From the NCBI GenBank assembly GCA_013396655.1, contig WBMV01002651.1:248001-312000 (forward strand): a stretch of DNA of 64,000 nucleotides, written 5' to 3'. The DNA is from Campylorhamphus procurvoides (taxonomy: Eukaryota; Chordata; Aves; Passeriformes; Dendrocolaptidae). Every line of letters starts with the position of its first letter. The stretch's first letter is position 1. A model generated the notes under the pieces. It was not told the origin of the DNA, did not search any database, and saw only the letters and a program-made list of their open reading frames with translations. The position numbers and the translations under genes are program-made. Positions 37,257 to 50,500 of this stretch are shown in pieces.

Positions 37257-38362
37257 AAATTTCATGAAATGTATCCAGGAGTCTGAGAACCAGTGTTGTC
37301 TCAAAACAAAACATTGTAGCTTCAGCCCACAAGGTATTAAGTGCAAAACAGAGTAATTATTTTCTTTACTTCTAAATGAAGATTTTTTTCTTTTTAAATG
37401 ACAAAATAGTGCCATAACTGATCAGAACATTTATGTCTTAGATTTACCATAATTCAAAAAGTCCATTTTGCTTCCTTTCCAGCACTTGTATTTTACTACG
37501 GCATTGGATGAAAGCAAATACCAGGAAAAAGTACTTGAAAATTTTCAAAGTCCAGCTTTGTTAAAAAAGGATGGGTCTGGTATTATCAGATTTGCCTCTA
37601 GCATGGACTGCCTTTTAATAATGCTGCTCCTGTCAGTAGGAGACATCTGTTTTTGACGATACTGAGACCTTGTTTTCCACTCCTTGGGCTGTGTTGTAGG
37701 TCTGATCCAAAACCAGATGACTCTGCAAGTGGCAATTCCAGTCTGATTGCATCTCCCTTATGATCGGAAGCATGTGATGACTGCTTGAGCAAATGTGCCT
37801 ACTTATGCCTGTCATCACCTATTCCTCTTGATGATGTGGGAACCTCTTTAATTTCTGCTCTTTTCATTTTAATTATATTTTGCCCTATCCTCGTGGTGAG
37901 TTGTGAGAGCACAGAAAAGACTCTATCGCCAGCTTCTTTAGCCTTTTTTCCCTCTGTGATCTTGTTTAAAATGTCAGGTTGGCATTATTCTGAATTATTA
38001 AATTATATTAAAAAAAGGGCCTGGCTATTTTTAAACAGTGTGCTTTTTGCATTTTGGTGAATTTCTTCACTGACACAAGTATAGTTTCAAATGTTTCTAC
38101 TTGTAAAGTGAAGCCTCCTTACAATCTTGAGTTTGCTTGCCTGGGGACCTTCATGTAGAGCACGGTGAGACTACTGCCTTTGATAAATAGCTGTGACCTC
38201 CAAATGCTTCGCAAAGGCATTTTAGGGCTCAATAATGCGGAGCATTCTGGAGCAAGGAAGTGTTATCCACTTCCAGCGGGATGTCACACGATGGTGATCG
38301 ATGGGATGTATGGCCCTTGGTAGGCCTGGCCATTCTGTGCGCTGGCTGCAGGAACAGCCAAT
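37257..38362. other. Non-coding upstream of the RAB9A island
   Basis: AT-rich sequence with nothing recognised. GC content rises sharply from about 38340. Confidence 0.5.
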
Positions 38363-38399
38363 CCCAATCCCGTTCTCGTTCCCATTCCCATTCCCCTTC
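38363..38399. repeat. CCCATT-type hexamer repeat abutting an N
   Basis: Imperfect repeats of cccatt/cccgtt ending at the N at 38400. The last 21 bases (38379-38399) are identical, in reverse complement, to 56594-56614 at the TRAPPC2/OFD1 island. Confidence 0.75.
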
Positions 38400-39200
38400 N
38401 CCGGCCTGCCCAGCGCGCCGGGCGGCGCCGCCGAGAGCACCGGCAGCAGTCCCCTTCCCGCCGTCTGGAGCCGAGTGAGGTTGCGTTCTTTTCCTCCCCT
38501 GGTCGCGGCGCTCCCCCGCAGGGAGCGGGAGGGCAGCCCCGGCCGGGCCCGCGGCCGCGCTGGGACAGGGCCCCGGGCGGGCCCCGCGGAATGTGGCGGC
38601 ACCCGCGATCCCGTCACTGCGGGCGGGCGGCGGCTCCTTCGGGAAGCGGCTCCTGCCGGGCTGTTCCCGGCCCCGGCCCCGGCCCCGCAGCGCTTCCCGG
38701 CACTGGTGAAGGTCCCCGCTCTGCCAGGGTGAAACTCGGCTTCGTTCCTGTGTCCTCCACACGTTTCAAGGCTCCTTTTATTGCCTTTTCTCGCTGGGAA
38801 TGGGCTGCCCGGGGAGTCGGTGGAGGCGCCGTCCCCGGGGGTGTTTCAAGGGAAGGCTGGACGTGGCGCTGNTTCCCACGGCTCCGGGCAGCGCGCCCCC
38901 GGTGGGCGTGGCCAGTGGGCCGGTGGGCGTGGCCTGTCCCGCGGTTGCCCCGCCCCCGGNCCAGGTTCGGTCATAGGTGGGACCCGATGGATCTCGGAGG
39001 TGTTTTCCAACCTAATCGACTCTGTGATTCTGTGCTGAAGCGGGACAGGGCTGCTCAGGGCGCCCGTGGTTTCAGTTCCCATTTTTGGGACAGGGGCTCG
39101 GTGCGTGCCCGCTCTGCGGGCGGTGGAGGCGCCGGGGGCCGCAGGTGGCCTGTGGGGGTGGCTGGGCAGGAAAAGGACAGGCAGGATCGGCGAGTCGCCT
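38390..39200. promoter_or_regulatory. RAB9A: CpG island, likely RAB9A promoter and 5' UTR exon
   Basis: Dense CpG sequence, including a GC box (ccccgccccc, 38948-38957) and three Ns. It is the only island between TCEANC and RAB9A. The RAB9A coding exon opens with a splice acceptor, so a non-coding first exon is expected upstream, and this is the best position. The transcription start cannot be fixed from sequence. The 3' part contains a CR1 copy. Confidence 0.55.
38790..39034 (+). mobile_element. CR1 LINE 3' end inside the CpG island
   Basis: It contains gaatgggctgcccggggagt, cgccgtccccgggggtgttt and ends tgttttccaacctaatcgac then tctgtgattctgtg. The middle is interrupted by two Ns and GC-rich tandem-like sequence (gtgggcgtggcc twice). 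It has retained many CpGs, unlike the intronic copies. Confidence 0.82.
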
Positions 39201-42200
39201 ACGCCCGGGGGGTTCATGGGCACTGCAAGTCCGTGTCACATGCAGCTTGTGCAAAACAATTGAGTGGATAACAGAATAGCGCAAGAAATCTAGTCTTAGA
39301 AACTTGTTAGTGGCCTTTATAGCAAGGTTTCATATGACGAGATACGTAGAGAGCACTTTATTAACATGGGTGGGATAGGCAAATAGCGGCTTTCTTGGCT
39401 AAATTTTGGTCACAAATTAAAACGCTTGTCTGCAGATAGCTGTCAGGCAGCCTCCTGTCTTACGAGTTGTTTTCCTTCTTGTCCACAGTAATTTACAGCT
39501 ATACTAAATAAGCATTCGGGTTTTATTTGTCTTTACTTTTAACGTGTTGTGCAATACTTTAGTTGTTGGTGCTTGCTTTTTTTAGAGCAAGGGTTGTGTG
39601 TGGCGAGGTTTTTTTCTGTTTTGTTTTGTGGGGTTTGGGACTGGTTTGTTTTTTGTTTTGATTTGTTTCAATTTTTTTATTTTTTGGGGGCTATATAGTA
39701 GCTTATAAAGTAACAAGCTATAATGGCAGACTGGAGGAAGAGCTGTTTCTCACACATACCCAAAAGCACTTTTATTGCTAGAGAAACCTAACCAAAGGAG
39801 CATACAGCTATATCTGTATTTCATACCAACATCATATTTATAAGGAACTGGTATTTTCCCCGTCATCTTTCAGGTTGTAGGGAGCTTTCTTTGTTTTCTT
39901 AATTTTAGGGAAGCCTTTTCTGTAAAGCTAAAAAGAGACAGTGTGTATTGAAAAGACATCAAACTCTAGCAGTCCTTGTTTTGCTTTTGAGAGAAACCAA
40001 CCATCCATTTCCTTAAATTAAAAATATGTGAAAAAATAATTGCAGAGGGTCAAATAAGATATTTAGATTTCAAGCTTTGTTTTATTTTCTGTCAATTTAG
40101 TAATAAATCATGAGAAACTGATTTTTCAGCTGCTTAGGATTGGAATTTTACACAAATGTTTCACGATGATTAAGAATTTCCTGGCGAAAAAGCTTGTAAG
40201 AAGTCCTTAGGGGTATCTTTTTTTTTTTTTTAAATAATGCTCAGTCTTCTTGGTGTTTTGTTTTTGTTTTCATTCTCTACAAAGTAGACAATATGTTGGC
40301 CTGGTACAGTGTAACCCACTTAAATGCCTTAAGGATGGGTTTCACCACACAGTTATAGTGGGAAGAATATGAATAGACAATGTAGCCTGACCAATAGAGG
40401 CTTCTTGAGATTCCCTGAAGGAAAAGGGAAACTAATGCAATGGAGAAAGATGAGCACATATGAGCAGAAATGATTGTTGGATAAGTTATTGAAAGAGTGG
40501 AAGCAGTAACAGACAAGTAGGTTGCAAGGAGAATGTCAAATAGCTCATGCATTGTTAGTAGTGTTGGACCAAGAGCAGCAGCACCAAAGGATGTTTTGAA
40601 GTTGGCTGAAAGTAATAGAATATTTAAGTTGGAAGATGCTTAACTTTGAGCTGCTGAGAAATGTCAACTCTGATTAAATCCCAGTAAATAATAGTTTCTT
40701 CATTCTACTTGAACTTGGGGGATGAGGTAGGAAGTGGAGCCAGGTCTCTGCAAGATTAAACTGGCAGAGGTCTAAGTGTAAGTATTTCTCCTGAGAAGTT
40801 TTGCCTATTGACTTTGTGGCTAGATAGAAGCTAGGATAAAAGAAGTGATTCTGGCAGTAGATATTGGGGTTATTTCATAATCCAAGGGTTATGTTGACTC
40901 GGAGATTCCTTCCCTTGGCTGCTGCTTCTTCATAGCCCTGAGTCATACCAGGCTACATAGAAGTTAAAAACAACCTTATAAAGAAACCCTTAAAACCAAG
41001 TTTTTTGGTATCCAAATGAGTGCAACAGCTGTATGTCAGTCCAGTTTGAGTTGGGTTCATATTAGAAATTACAAATAAATTCAAGTGATTTTCTTGTGTT
41101 AGATAAAACATGTCTAGGCTGCTTAAAATAGAGGCAATTTTCAGATAAACTGCCAGCAAACTATTAAACATCTATCCAAAAGAAAACATAGATTATCTTC
41201 ATAGTTTAATAGTGAAATTATAGATATAGGAAGGAAGACGTGCAAGTAGATTAGGACTTAAATAGGTCAAGCTGTATGATTGAAGGGCTTCCAGGCTTAC
41301 TGAGAACTAGGAATGGCTGTCAGTAAAGGGGTGTTCCTGATGCACAGCTGTTACGTCAGTGCCCTGTGGAAGGGAGGGTCTGTTTGGAGACTGATTAATG
41401 TCTGTGCTTGTAACACATGCAAAAGTACAAAGTGGGTAGTATCTTGACTTGGTATCTGCATATTTTCATTTAAATTGCGAGAAAAATTTGTTAAGGTCAA
41501 ACAGACTTGTGGCCTCTTATGCACTAAAAAAAAACATTCTTGTGGCACTTAATTGGCCAGGATGTAAACCAATACCTCCTAAATGCAAGAACAAGGATTG
41601 GCTAAGGGGAGAAAAGTGAAAAATTTTCTTCTGTCCTTTCTTTCCATGTTTTTTGGAAACTTGCAGATCTGATATAGGCCATATCTGATATATTTAGAGA
41701 TTTATAAACTCCACATACGGTGTGTTGAAAACTACATAGTTTTGGATTCTGCCCCTTGTGCTGCAGTTCTGGTAGTCCTTGGGACTTCTTTTCAGATATT
41801 TTTATAGAGAAGCAATTGATGAGTAATGGGATAGTGAATTTATGTTTCTGTTGAAAGGTGAGTGTTCTTATCAGTCAGAGTACTTGAAGCATTGGTATGC
41901 CTTTTTTAACTATTAATATCTGATAGTGAAAGCATATTAGGTTGTAAGTAAACATGATTACTTGAAACAAACTTGAGTCTCTCTTGGATTCTTTATTCTT
42001 CTCCAAGTCAAATGGGTGTTCTCTAACAGCTCTAGTTAAAGGATGGTGTTCTGTGTCTATGGGTTTAGTCTTGATTTTGTATATCAGATAGATGGTTCAT
42101 CAGTCACCACTGAATGAAAATGGTGATTGAAATAAATTTGTTGCCTATTTCCAGGTTAGAAAGTAGATACAAGGGGAGAAACAACAGTCTGGAAATTAGA

Positions 42201-45200
42201 AGTGTCCTTTGCATCTGTTTCAGTGGTGGTATTGCAATAGATCCATTTTTGCGGGGAGTGAAGGTGGGGTATCAGTTCTTGTGTTTTTCTGTTTGACTGT
42301 GTTTTTTAGTGGTGTGCTGCAGTGGCTGGTATTAGTGTGGTAAAAGTGAAATTATAAATAGATGAATTGACTTGGTTTGCTTAATAGTTTATGTGGGATT
42401 GTAGCTTGCTGACATCATAGATACAATGAAATTACTGTGTTGGCGAAAACTGGTTTTCCATTGAGAGAACTTGAGTTTATCATTTGTCTTCACCCTTCAG
42501 TACTCTGACGTAAGCAGGTCCTCCTTAATCTATGCAATTATTTCTATAGTTAAAAAAGACAAATTCCTAGACTAAGTTTACATGTTGCTGCTATGGTTTT
42601 CAAGACCAAGAGTCTCACTTTCCTTTGAGTGCTGCCTCAGTACCTTAGAAAAAGAGGTATTTGCACTCAAAAGACAAGTATGAAGTGGATGTTCATGGAA
42701 ATAAGACAATCTAGATGGATAGCCTGGACAAGGCAGTGGTGTTTCACTAAGCTTTAAGGGACTGGGAATCAAAAGATTTTGTAATGCAAACTGATTTTAC
42801 TGAGGTTGCTTAGCATGTTGTCTTTAGTCTAGACAGCAAATATTTGGACTGATAATGGAAATGTTTGACTTGCAATTCATTTCACTGTTTAAAAGGGACA
42901 TCCTGAAAGGCAACAGTTAATTTACTTTTTGTGTTACGGCAAATGATCATGTTAAAAATTAAATTTAGTAGGAAATATTCCCTGCCTTTAACAGAAATAT
43001 TGAAGTCAGTGATTTAAGTGCTTGAGTCCCTCTAAGCTGATGGAAGAAATTCAGAAATGGTTATCAAAATGAACCAGAATGGGGTTGCTTTTTATTTATT
43101 TGCTCTTTCTTTGAATATTGAAATGATGGAAGAACATGAGGGAAAATTTTTTGTTACAGACTCCTCTGTGTACTAGGTTGAGACTACTTTTACTTTAATT
43201 GTGCAGCTCAGACTGAGACAAATAGTTAACTGTAATTCTGTAATGTCTTGCAGTTCTTGATGCACATTAGGAATTAAGCTTTTGTTTTGTTTTCAGATGC
43301 TGAATGATGATTTAAACTGAACAATTAAGGTAATAAATCTTCAGAAACATGGTATTTGATGTTGACTATCCCTTCCAAAGACATTGTTGAAAAGCACATT
43401 ATACAGATAAGTTCAAAGTATGTAATAGAAGAAATAACATTAATTCTCCAGGTGTCTTAAATATTTTATCATTTTATTTGTTGAAGTGTTAAGGCTTCAT
43501 AACTTAGCAAAACAACAATTACAAAAATCGAGCTCTTTAAAAATCTTATCTAGAGATGTGTAAGCAGGAAAAAAAATGCAAAATGTTCTGCAAACTACCA
43601 TTCTGTTTCAGCAGATACTCTAAATCACATAATCAGTGAGGCTGCAGACAAGTCCCTTATATAGAAATAAAACTAATTGTATAAAGTCTTTGCTGCTTCC
43701 AAACAAAATACTACTTAATACTTTTAACATGCTTCTTTTCTGCTTCAGATCTGGTTTATAAGCATTCATTTAAATGACTGAACATATATTCCATTATTTT
43801 GGATTAAAAACCTGACAAAACCTTAAAATGCTGGCCTAGCATGACAGCTTCTGCTGTGGAAACTGGAATGCAAGGTGTCCTGCAACGTCACATTGAGATA
43901 CTTAGTTTCAGTAAGTCTCAGGAAGACTTTCTGTAGCATTTGTGTGAAAGGACCAGTTTAGTTCTAGTTAAAAAGACACTTTTAATGGTTTGTCGTTGGT
44001 CTCTAATTGTCTACCCAGTAAAATTAATTTCATCCTCATCAGTCTCTTACACCTCATTGTAAAGGCCCACATAGCTGAAATTATGCAAATTGCCTGTGCA
44101 GGTTCTGGATGAAAAAAAGTACTAGATACTGTTAACACTTTCCTTGTATTTTGTTTAAAATGTAGCTTCATGGACAATTCTGTGATTTTAACTGCCATTA
44201 TTTAAAACGCAGAAGCTAAAAGAAATGAGTGCATAGTACCAGTCAGAACTACTTAAGCCAGTTATTTATTCACACTGTGTCTTTTAGGGAACTTCTGATT
44301 TCTGTAGGACAGAAAAAATAAATTGTAACTTGTTCCCTACACTGGATGGGAAGAACAGGAGAACATTCAGTACCCTCTGTTCTCATGAAAGCATTATTTA
44401 TTAAGAAGAAGCTCCTATCTAATGGCGTAGCTTAGATAACTTATTTGTTAAGCAACAGTAGAAATTAGGGAGATAAATTAATACACTGGACTGTTTTCAG
44501 GAGTTAAGTGTGAACCTGTAACTCATATGCAAGCAGTCTAGTGACTCTGTTAAGGCTTTTCACATACATTAAAATGTATGTGTTCATGCCTCAAGCCTTA
44601 GCAGTTATCCCATAGCATTCTGATGGGTAAATGAACAGTCTACTTGTTGCTTCTAAGCAGTTTTAACATTGTTGTGATACAAACCTGTACAAAATTAAGG
44701 ATTTATAAACATTGTTTTTAATTACACAGCATGAATGAATTAAATTACTTTCTCCGAACAAATTTTTAATGGAGGTAGCCAGTTAATTACATTTTGAAAT
44801 TTCTTTGTGGTGAGGCATCAAAGTATTCCTTCTTACTGTAGATTGTGTCTAGCGAATAAACACTCAAAGATGGAAACTCACTGATAAAAAAATTCCTGAA
44901 ATTTCTCACTCCTAATTGTAGGCCTTGATTGTAAGGCGGCACAGAGTCATATGACTCTCACACCAGCTTGTATCAGGTATTAATTCTACAGTCATACTCT
45001 GTGGGTGATGTATATGCCAGTAACTCTAATTACAACTAGCAAGACCACATTCCTTCCTTCAAAGAAAGAGATGGACTAGGCAACTTATGACCCATTTCCA
45101 TTTTAAATAGATGCTATTTTCAGAGAAGCCTGTTTGGGCTGAATACTTTGAGCTCTTTTTCTATCAGGCAGGTTTAGGAACAGCAGTTTGCCTCACATAG

Positions 45201-46178
45201 AAACTTAAGTTTGTGCTCGTTAAAATGAAACTTCACCCCCAAGCAATTAAAACACCATTTTACAGTATTAGATGGCATTATGGCAGTGATGCCAAAGGTT
45301 GGGCTGATACAAAGCACTAAGGAGTAAACTAATGCTAGAGAATTTTTTTTTCTGAAGTCTGACAGTTAAAAAACCTTCATTGGTGCCACTCATTTGCCAT
45401 CCCTGTATTGTCAGTCAGGCTATTCACTAGCACTTCCCACAGTAAAATGGTCAGAAAGTCTGGAAGGTGACACCTACTAACTGAATTGTCAGTGTAGGCT
45501 TGGCCTCGGTATCTGGCATCTTGATTACCATTGAAGCAGCAACAGTGCATTTGCTTTTGTAGTAGTTGTAATAATATTCCATTCATCAATGCTGTTGTGC
45601 AAGGAGTAAACTGTAAAATATTGAATACTTGTCTGATACCTAGTCATGTGACTTTAAAAATAAAATTACAGTATTTGCATTTGTTCTGTTGATAACTGTG
45701 TTCCCAGTGAATTGGTTTAAAAAATCACTTTGCTAATGAAATACAGCCCTGAAATGACTAGTTCAATGCATGTGCTCTATAAAGTTCTCTCACCCTACTT
45801 TTTTTCCATGGATCTTTTTCAGTGAACATAAATGAATCATTGCACTTGTTGAATGTGCTGAGATACCCCTTCTGCAGAAAGGGGGTGTGGTTTGAAGAGT
45901 TTGGGGCTTTTAAGTGTTGTGACAGACTTGTAATTTATGCAGTGTACTGCTTATAGATTGCCATGCAGACTGCAGTCTGTGGAAGAAACACCTCTTAAAT
46001 ACAGTATTCTATGGGTATTCTAACTGGAGTATGTAAATTTTACTTCTTTAGGGTATCCTTCTGGTTTTGTACATGAATTGTGATGTTGGTGGACTTCTGA
46101 CACATTGTAGATATTTCTCTGTGCAAAATTTGCTGCTCATGACTCTTCCCTTTTTAATGATTTTCTTAATCTTTACAG
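39201..46178 (+). other. RAB9A: Presumed RAB9A 5' intron
   Basis: From the island to the acceptor at 46177-46178. AT-rich, with many T runs (for example about 39600-39690). A possible CR1 minus-strand scrap lies near 40614-40650. No coding exon or RNA gene was seen. Intron status is inferred from the acceptor before the RAB9A start. Confidence 0.5.
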
Positions 46179-46212
46179 GTGTAGAAAATCAGAAGGATCT
46201 TTTCTCGTAACG

Positions 46213-46818
46213 ATGGCAGCAAAATCATCGCTTCTTAAAGTAATACTTCTAGGAGATGGTGGAGTTGGGAAGAGTTCACTTATGAACAGATATGTCACCA
46301 ACAAGTTTGATGCACAGCTGTTTCATACCATAGGTGTGGAATTCTTAAATAAAGAGTTGGAAGTCGATGGACATTTTGTTACAATGCAGATATGGGACAC
46401 AGCAGGTCAGGAACGGTTTAGGAGCTTGCGGACTCCTTTCTATAGAGGTTCTGACTGTTGCCTGCTAACCTTCAGTGTGGATGACTCTCAAAGCTTCCAA
46501 AACTTAAGCAACTGGAAGAAAGAATTCATTTACTATGCAGACGTTAAGGAGCCTGAAAGTTTCCCTTTTGTGATACTGGGTAACAAAGTTGATATTGATG
46601 AAAGGCAAGTGTCTACAGAAGAAGCCCAAGACTGGTGCAGGAATAATGGCAACCACCCCTATTTTGAAACCAGTGCAAAGGATGCCACTAATGTTGCTGC
46701 AGCCTTTGAGGAAGCTGTTAGAAGAGTTCTAGCCTCTGAAGATAGGTCAGATCACTTTATTCAGACAGATACAGTAAACCTTCATCGAAAACCGAAACCC
46801 AGTTCATCTTGTTGTTGA
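46213..46818 (+). CDS. RAB9A: RAB9A small GTPase
   Basis: A 201-residue Rab GTPase, equal in length to human RAB9A, encoded in a single exon. It acts on late endosomes and directs return of mannose-6-phosphate receptors to the trans-Golgi network. All nucleotide-binding motifs are intact: P-loop GDGGVGKS at residues 14-21, switch I threonine T39 within HTIGVEF, WDTAGQE at 61-67, NKVD at 124-127 and ETSAK at 152-156. The protein ends in CC (200-201), the double geranylgeranylation site. An acceptor (aatctttacag) lies at 46168-46178, giving 34 bases of 5' UTR before the ATG, so at least one non-coding exon lies upstream. It is a clear ORF rather than a retrocopy: it has an upstream acceptor, a long 3' UTR and conserved gene order. 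RAB9B is the close paralogue; locus order favours RAB9A. Confidence 0.98.
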   Translation: MAAKSSLLKVILLGDGGVGKSSLMNRYVTNKFDAQLFHTIGVEFLNKELEVDGHFVTMQIWDTAGQERFRSLRTPFYRGSDCCLLTFSVDDSQSFQNLSNWKKEFIYYADVKEPESFPFVILGNKVDIDERQVSTEEAQDWCRNNGNHPYFETSAKDATNVAAAFEEAVRRVLASEDRSDHFIQTDTVNLHRKPKPSSSCC

Positions 46819-49012
46819 CTTAAATTTCTTTTTGCCAAATTACTGTTGACTAGCTTGCTCTATAAACGAATGGGGAAGGTGTAGTAGATAAAATAACAAA
46901 TGGGTTTCACTCTAATATTAAAATTGTAACATTCTGCTGCTTTCATGGGGGAGAAAAAGAAAAATCTCCATTCATGAGTGACCCATTATTGATATAGCGA
47001 CACTTTCTGTGTAGGAAGATGTCAAATAAAAACATGATATAAGAATGTAATTTGCCAACTTTATTCAAATGATAAGTACTTTGAATATAATTAAAACTTG
47101 AAAGTTCTAGAAGCACTACTTTGGAGAAACTGTTCTGGAATTCAGGCACAAAGATACTTTTATATGTATATATTTTTATGAAATCGGCATTCCACTTTTG
47201 TTTCATTAGACATCGGTTTCTTAACAATGCCAGATATTAAACTTCAGTCTCACTACATTCCTTTTGCTGTGAGCGGTACTTAATCTCTAAAGTGTTTATT
47301 ACAAGTTAACATAAATTACCTCCAGGTCTTCTAATTGCCTAATGTTGCTGTAATTTGTGTAGGTTTTAAGTAGGAAATAAATTTCCTACATATTTAATGT
47401 CCATTTTCTTTTCATTTACATTTCTAATGCTGCACTAATTTTCCCAGCAGTTTAATGCAAAATACTGATGATTTTTAATGTCTTTGCCTTAAGTCCATTC
47501 TAGCATGTTTCTGATCAATAAGGTGAAAAGTCTGAGTAACTTAAGTATAACCATTTTTTGAAAAAGAAATGCTTTATTCAGCCAGCTTTAATAGCACTTG
47601 AAAGGATCTACATTATGACATTTCTTAGGAAAACTTTTGGTGTACAGCCTTAAAGTTCCAAACTTCTTGTTCCTGTTAACCTGAGCTATGAATGTGTTGA
47701 CCAGTAATATCTGCACTGTGAAACTAAGGATTGGCAATATGTAGAGAACTCAGGAAGCTCTTGACTTACAGTAGATTTTGACAGCTTTCAGCCGTAATAT
47801 AAGTATATAACTATAGATAGTGTTTGAGCTGAATTTGATCCTTAATTAAATTGCTATTTTAGGATATGGACTTGTACATTTAAGATAATGTCTTTTATAT
47901 TACTGAACTCATTTCATAATGATGAACAGGAGCAAATTCTGTATTTAATGGAGTCTTTTTTGCAGTCATGCAGTCAAAACCACAGAAGGTGTATTTGAGG
48001 CTTTTAGTTGCACTTTAAGTGGTAAAGTAGTTGTATGAGAAATTGTTCAATATTGGCCCTTGGAGTAACCACTGTCCTTGCAATAGCAAAACTGATTGTG
48101 CACTGTTACTTCCATCTGTAAATCTGACTGCTAACAGGTACACGTGTTGTGGGATGGAAAAGGAAGTCTGAGGCCTGTAGGACAGGCCATGTTATTCATT
48201 AAACAACTTTCTGTACAGCAACTTTTTTGTTCCAATAGAAAATCCTTTCTTGAAAGTACGGTACGAGCAAGCATTTTCTATTAAAGTATGTGATCGGTCT
48301 GTACCAGGTGTACTTATTTGGAAGTAAAGCTTGCAAAAACAAATCCTTCTTGTTGCACTTAGTACACTTTTCTGAATGTATTGTGTTCTTGCTTGAACCT
48401 GTTCAGGTCAACTTTACTCTATAGAGCTACTGCTTACAAGTGTAGCTACTCCTGCTTAAAAGTGACACCTTTTTACCTTTGTGCATTTATAAGACTGATT
48501 CATTCTTGCAGTCCTACACATACAGCAGCAGAACTGTGTTTTAAGCTTCAGTCACTGAGCAGCTAAATATAGGCTGAACTGCTACTTCTGTTAATTTCTA
48601 GTCAATATGAACGAAAAGATTTGTGAAGAAAATTGTAATTAAATTGTTCATAATCTTAAGATGTGAGAGCAAAAAGCTTTAGAAATTAAGATTGTTTGCA
48701 TTAGAGGCTACTAAGATAGTGACATGAAAGTTTTGTAAAATTCCTACTTTACTACCTAAAGCTTCCTTTAACATTAATTTTAGCAGAGGTTAAGGCTGAA
48801 ACAAAACAGGAGCTGAAGAGATTGTGACTAGAGTACTTTAGCTAATCCTTCATTTTTTTTCCTTTTAGCAGTCTTATTTGAACGGTGAGAACCATTGTCT
48901 TTCTTGTGTCCAGACATTCATCTGTGTTTTCCCATTTGTCCCCTTTCCATGTAATATCATAGTTACCAAGCCTTCATCTGAGAAGTAAGTTTAATAAAGT
49001 AGGTTTAATAAA
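46819..49012 (+). other. RAB9A: RAB9A 3' UTR
   Basis: AT-rich sequence after the stop with poly(A) signals AATAAA at 47025-47030, 47376-47381, 48993-48998 and 49007-49012. Which are used cannot be told; the spread suggests alternative 3' ends. Confidence 0.6.
48993..49012 (+). terminator. RAB9A: Tandem AATAAA pair, candidate distal RAB9A 3' end
   Basis: Two AATAAA hexamers 14 bases apart, about 2.2 kb after the stop, with gtgttagtcatg downstream. This is the strongest distal candidate. Confidence 0.45.
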
Positions 49013-50500
49013 ACATAATCCCATAGAAGAGTGTTAGTCATGCCCTGGGAGCTGCTGTATGACAATTGTACACTAATCATAAAAGTGGCTAGTCAAGATA
49101 AAGGCAGGTATTACATACTGTAATAAATAAGACAGTATAGGAATTATGCTGAGATCAGGAATTTGTCTCAGAGGAAGACTGAGTACTTACAGAAGGAAAA
49201 GTCTTCTGACAAGCAGTTATAGGTACAAAAAAAGTATAATGCTTAATAACAAACATTCATTTCTGTACTTTGTAAACGTTTAGTATCATTCCATATGGAT
49301 GCAAGGTAGGCATTTGTGGCTTGTGTTACAATTCACTTGTTTGTTTCAAGTGCTGATGTACCTCAAATATTAGGGGATCCTGTTAGCAGTATTTAGAGTT
49401 CTGTAGAGTGACAGAACATACTGCGTAACATGGAAAGTTCCAGATGTCCTTGAAACTGAGGAGCAAAAAATACTGTTGTGGCAGATCGGTGGGACTACTG
49501 AAAGCTATGCTTGTTCGAACAGACAGCAGAATGGGAAGGGGCAGAAGAAACTAACTAGGGTGGCTGACAGCTCACATCGCAGCAAACTGTCAGTGCTTAG
49601 CATAAGACTGCTGCCAGAACCAGGCTGCTTCCTTCAACAGCTGCTCTGTACCTCGAACGGATCTTCCTTTAAGTCATATGACAGATTATCCAAACGGTAA
49701 TAGCACCCTGTAGAAAGCATAAATAAGTGCTCCTCCATGCACAGAGGCCCTTGAAAGTTCCGTCACAAGACAATGCTCCTCAACTGCAAACTAATGATAA
49801 AAGTAGTGTTAGAACATAATTCTCCCATTCCTGTGGCCAGTACCAGTCTGTTATCATAAAGCCTAGATGGACTTGACACTGCATTTCCCATCTACAATTC
49901 CTATATTCAGAAGAAAGAGGGGAAGATACATTGGGGGCAAAAGAACAGGCACTATTTGGCTAACTGCCTTCAGAGATCAGGCAAGAGGAAAAATGCTTTC
50001 ATTTTACTTAACTTCCTACTGCAATAACAAAATCATTAAAAAGATGGCACAGTTTCTGTAAGTGTTGGAAACTGTTAGCACTAATCCTCCATCTTTGCTA
50101 AGCCTTTTTCTACTGCCGTGTACGTGATTATTTAACTCAAGTATTTCCTCAGTGAATCTTAACGTAGTATTTTCCAACCATTGTACTACTAGGGAGGAGG
50201 CAGAAAATAACAGCTGTAGCTTAACAGCTCCTCATCACATAAGCAAGAATGCCTCACCTCATGTATGTTTCTGTTGCTTTCATGTATATGGAAAAAGAAA
50301 TAAAAACCAGTTGATTTATATAGAATTACATGACATTATCAAAATGCTGTACAATGCAGCCTGTATGAAATAACATTGCAAAGAAAAGTATTCCCATCTT
50401 CACTTGCCACCCCATCCCATAGCATTACTGTGGTTATCTAGTTTTCTTCTAAATCACTTCAAGTATACTCAACACGCATCCATACTGCATCATTCCATGT
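49013..50500. other. Intergenic gap between convergent RAB9A and TRAPPC2
   Basis: Short gap between two 3' ends. It has no exon, repeat or RNA gene that I can support. Confidence 0.5.

Noticed and set aside
38222..39284. Many long open frames on both strands of the RAB9A island
   Set aside because: Extreme GC content suppresses stop codons. The peptides are proline/arginine/glycine-rich and cross Ns and CR1 sequence.
40614..40650. A CR1 minus-strand terminus
   Set aside because: Only about 35 bases of partial resemblance; not enough to call.
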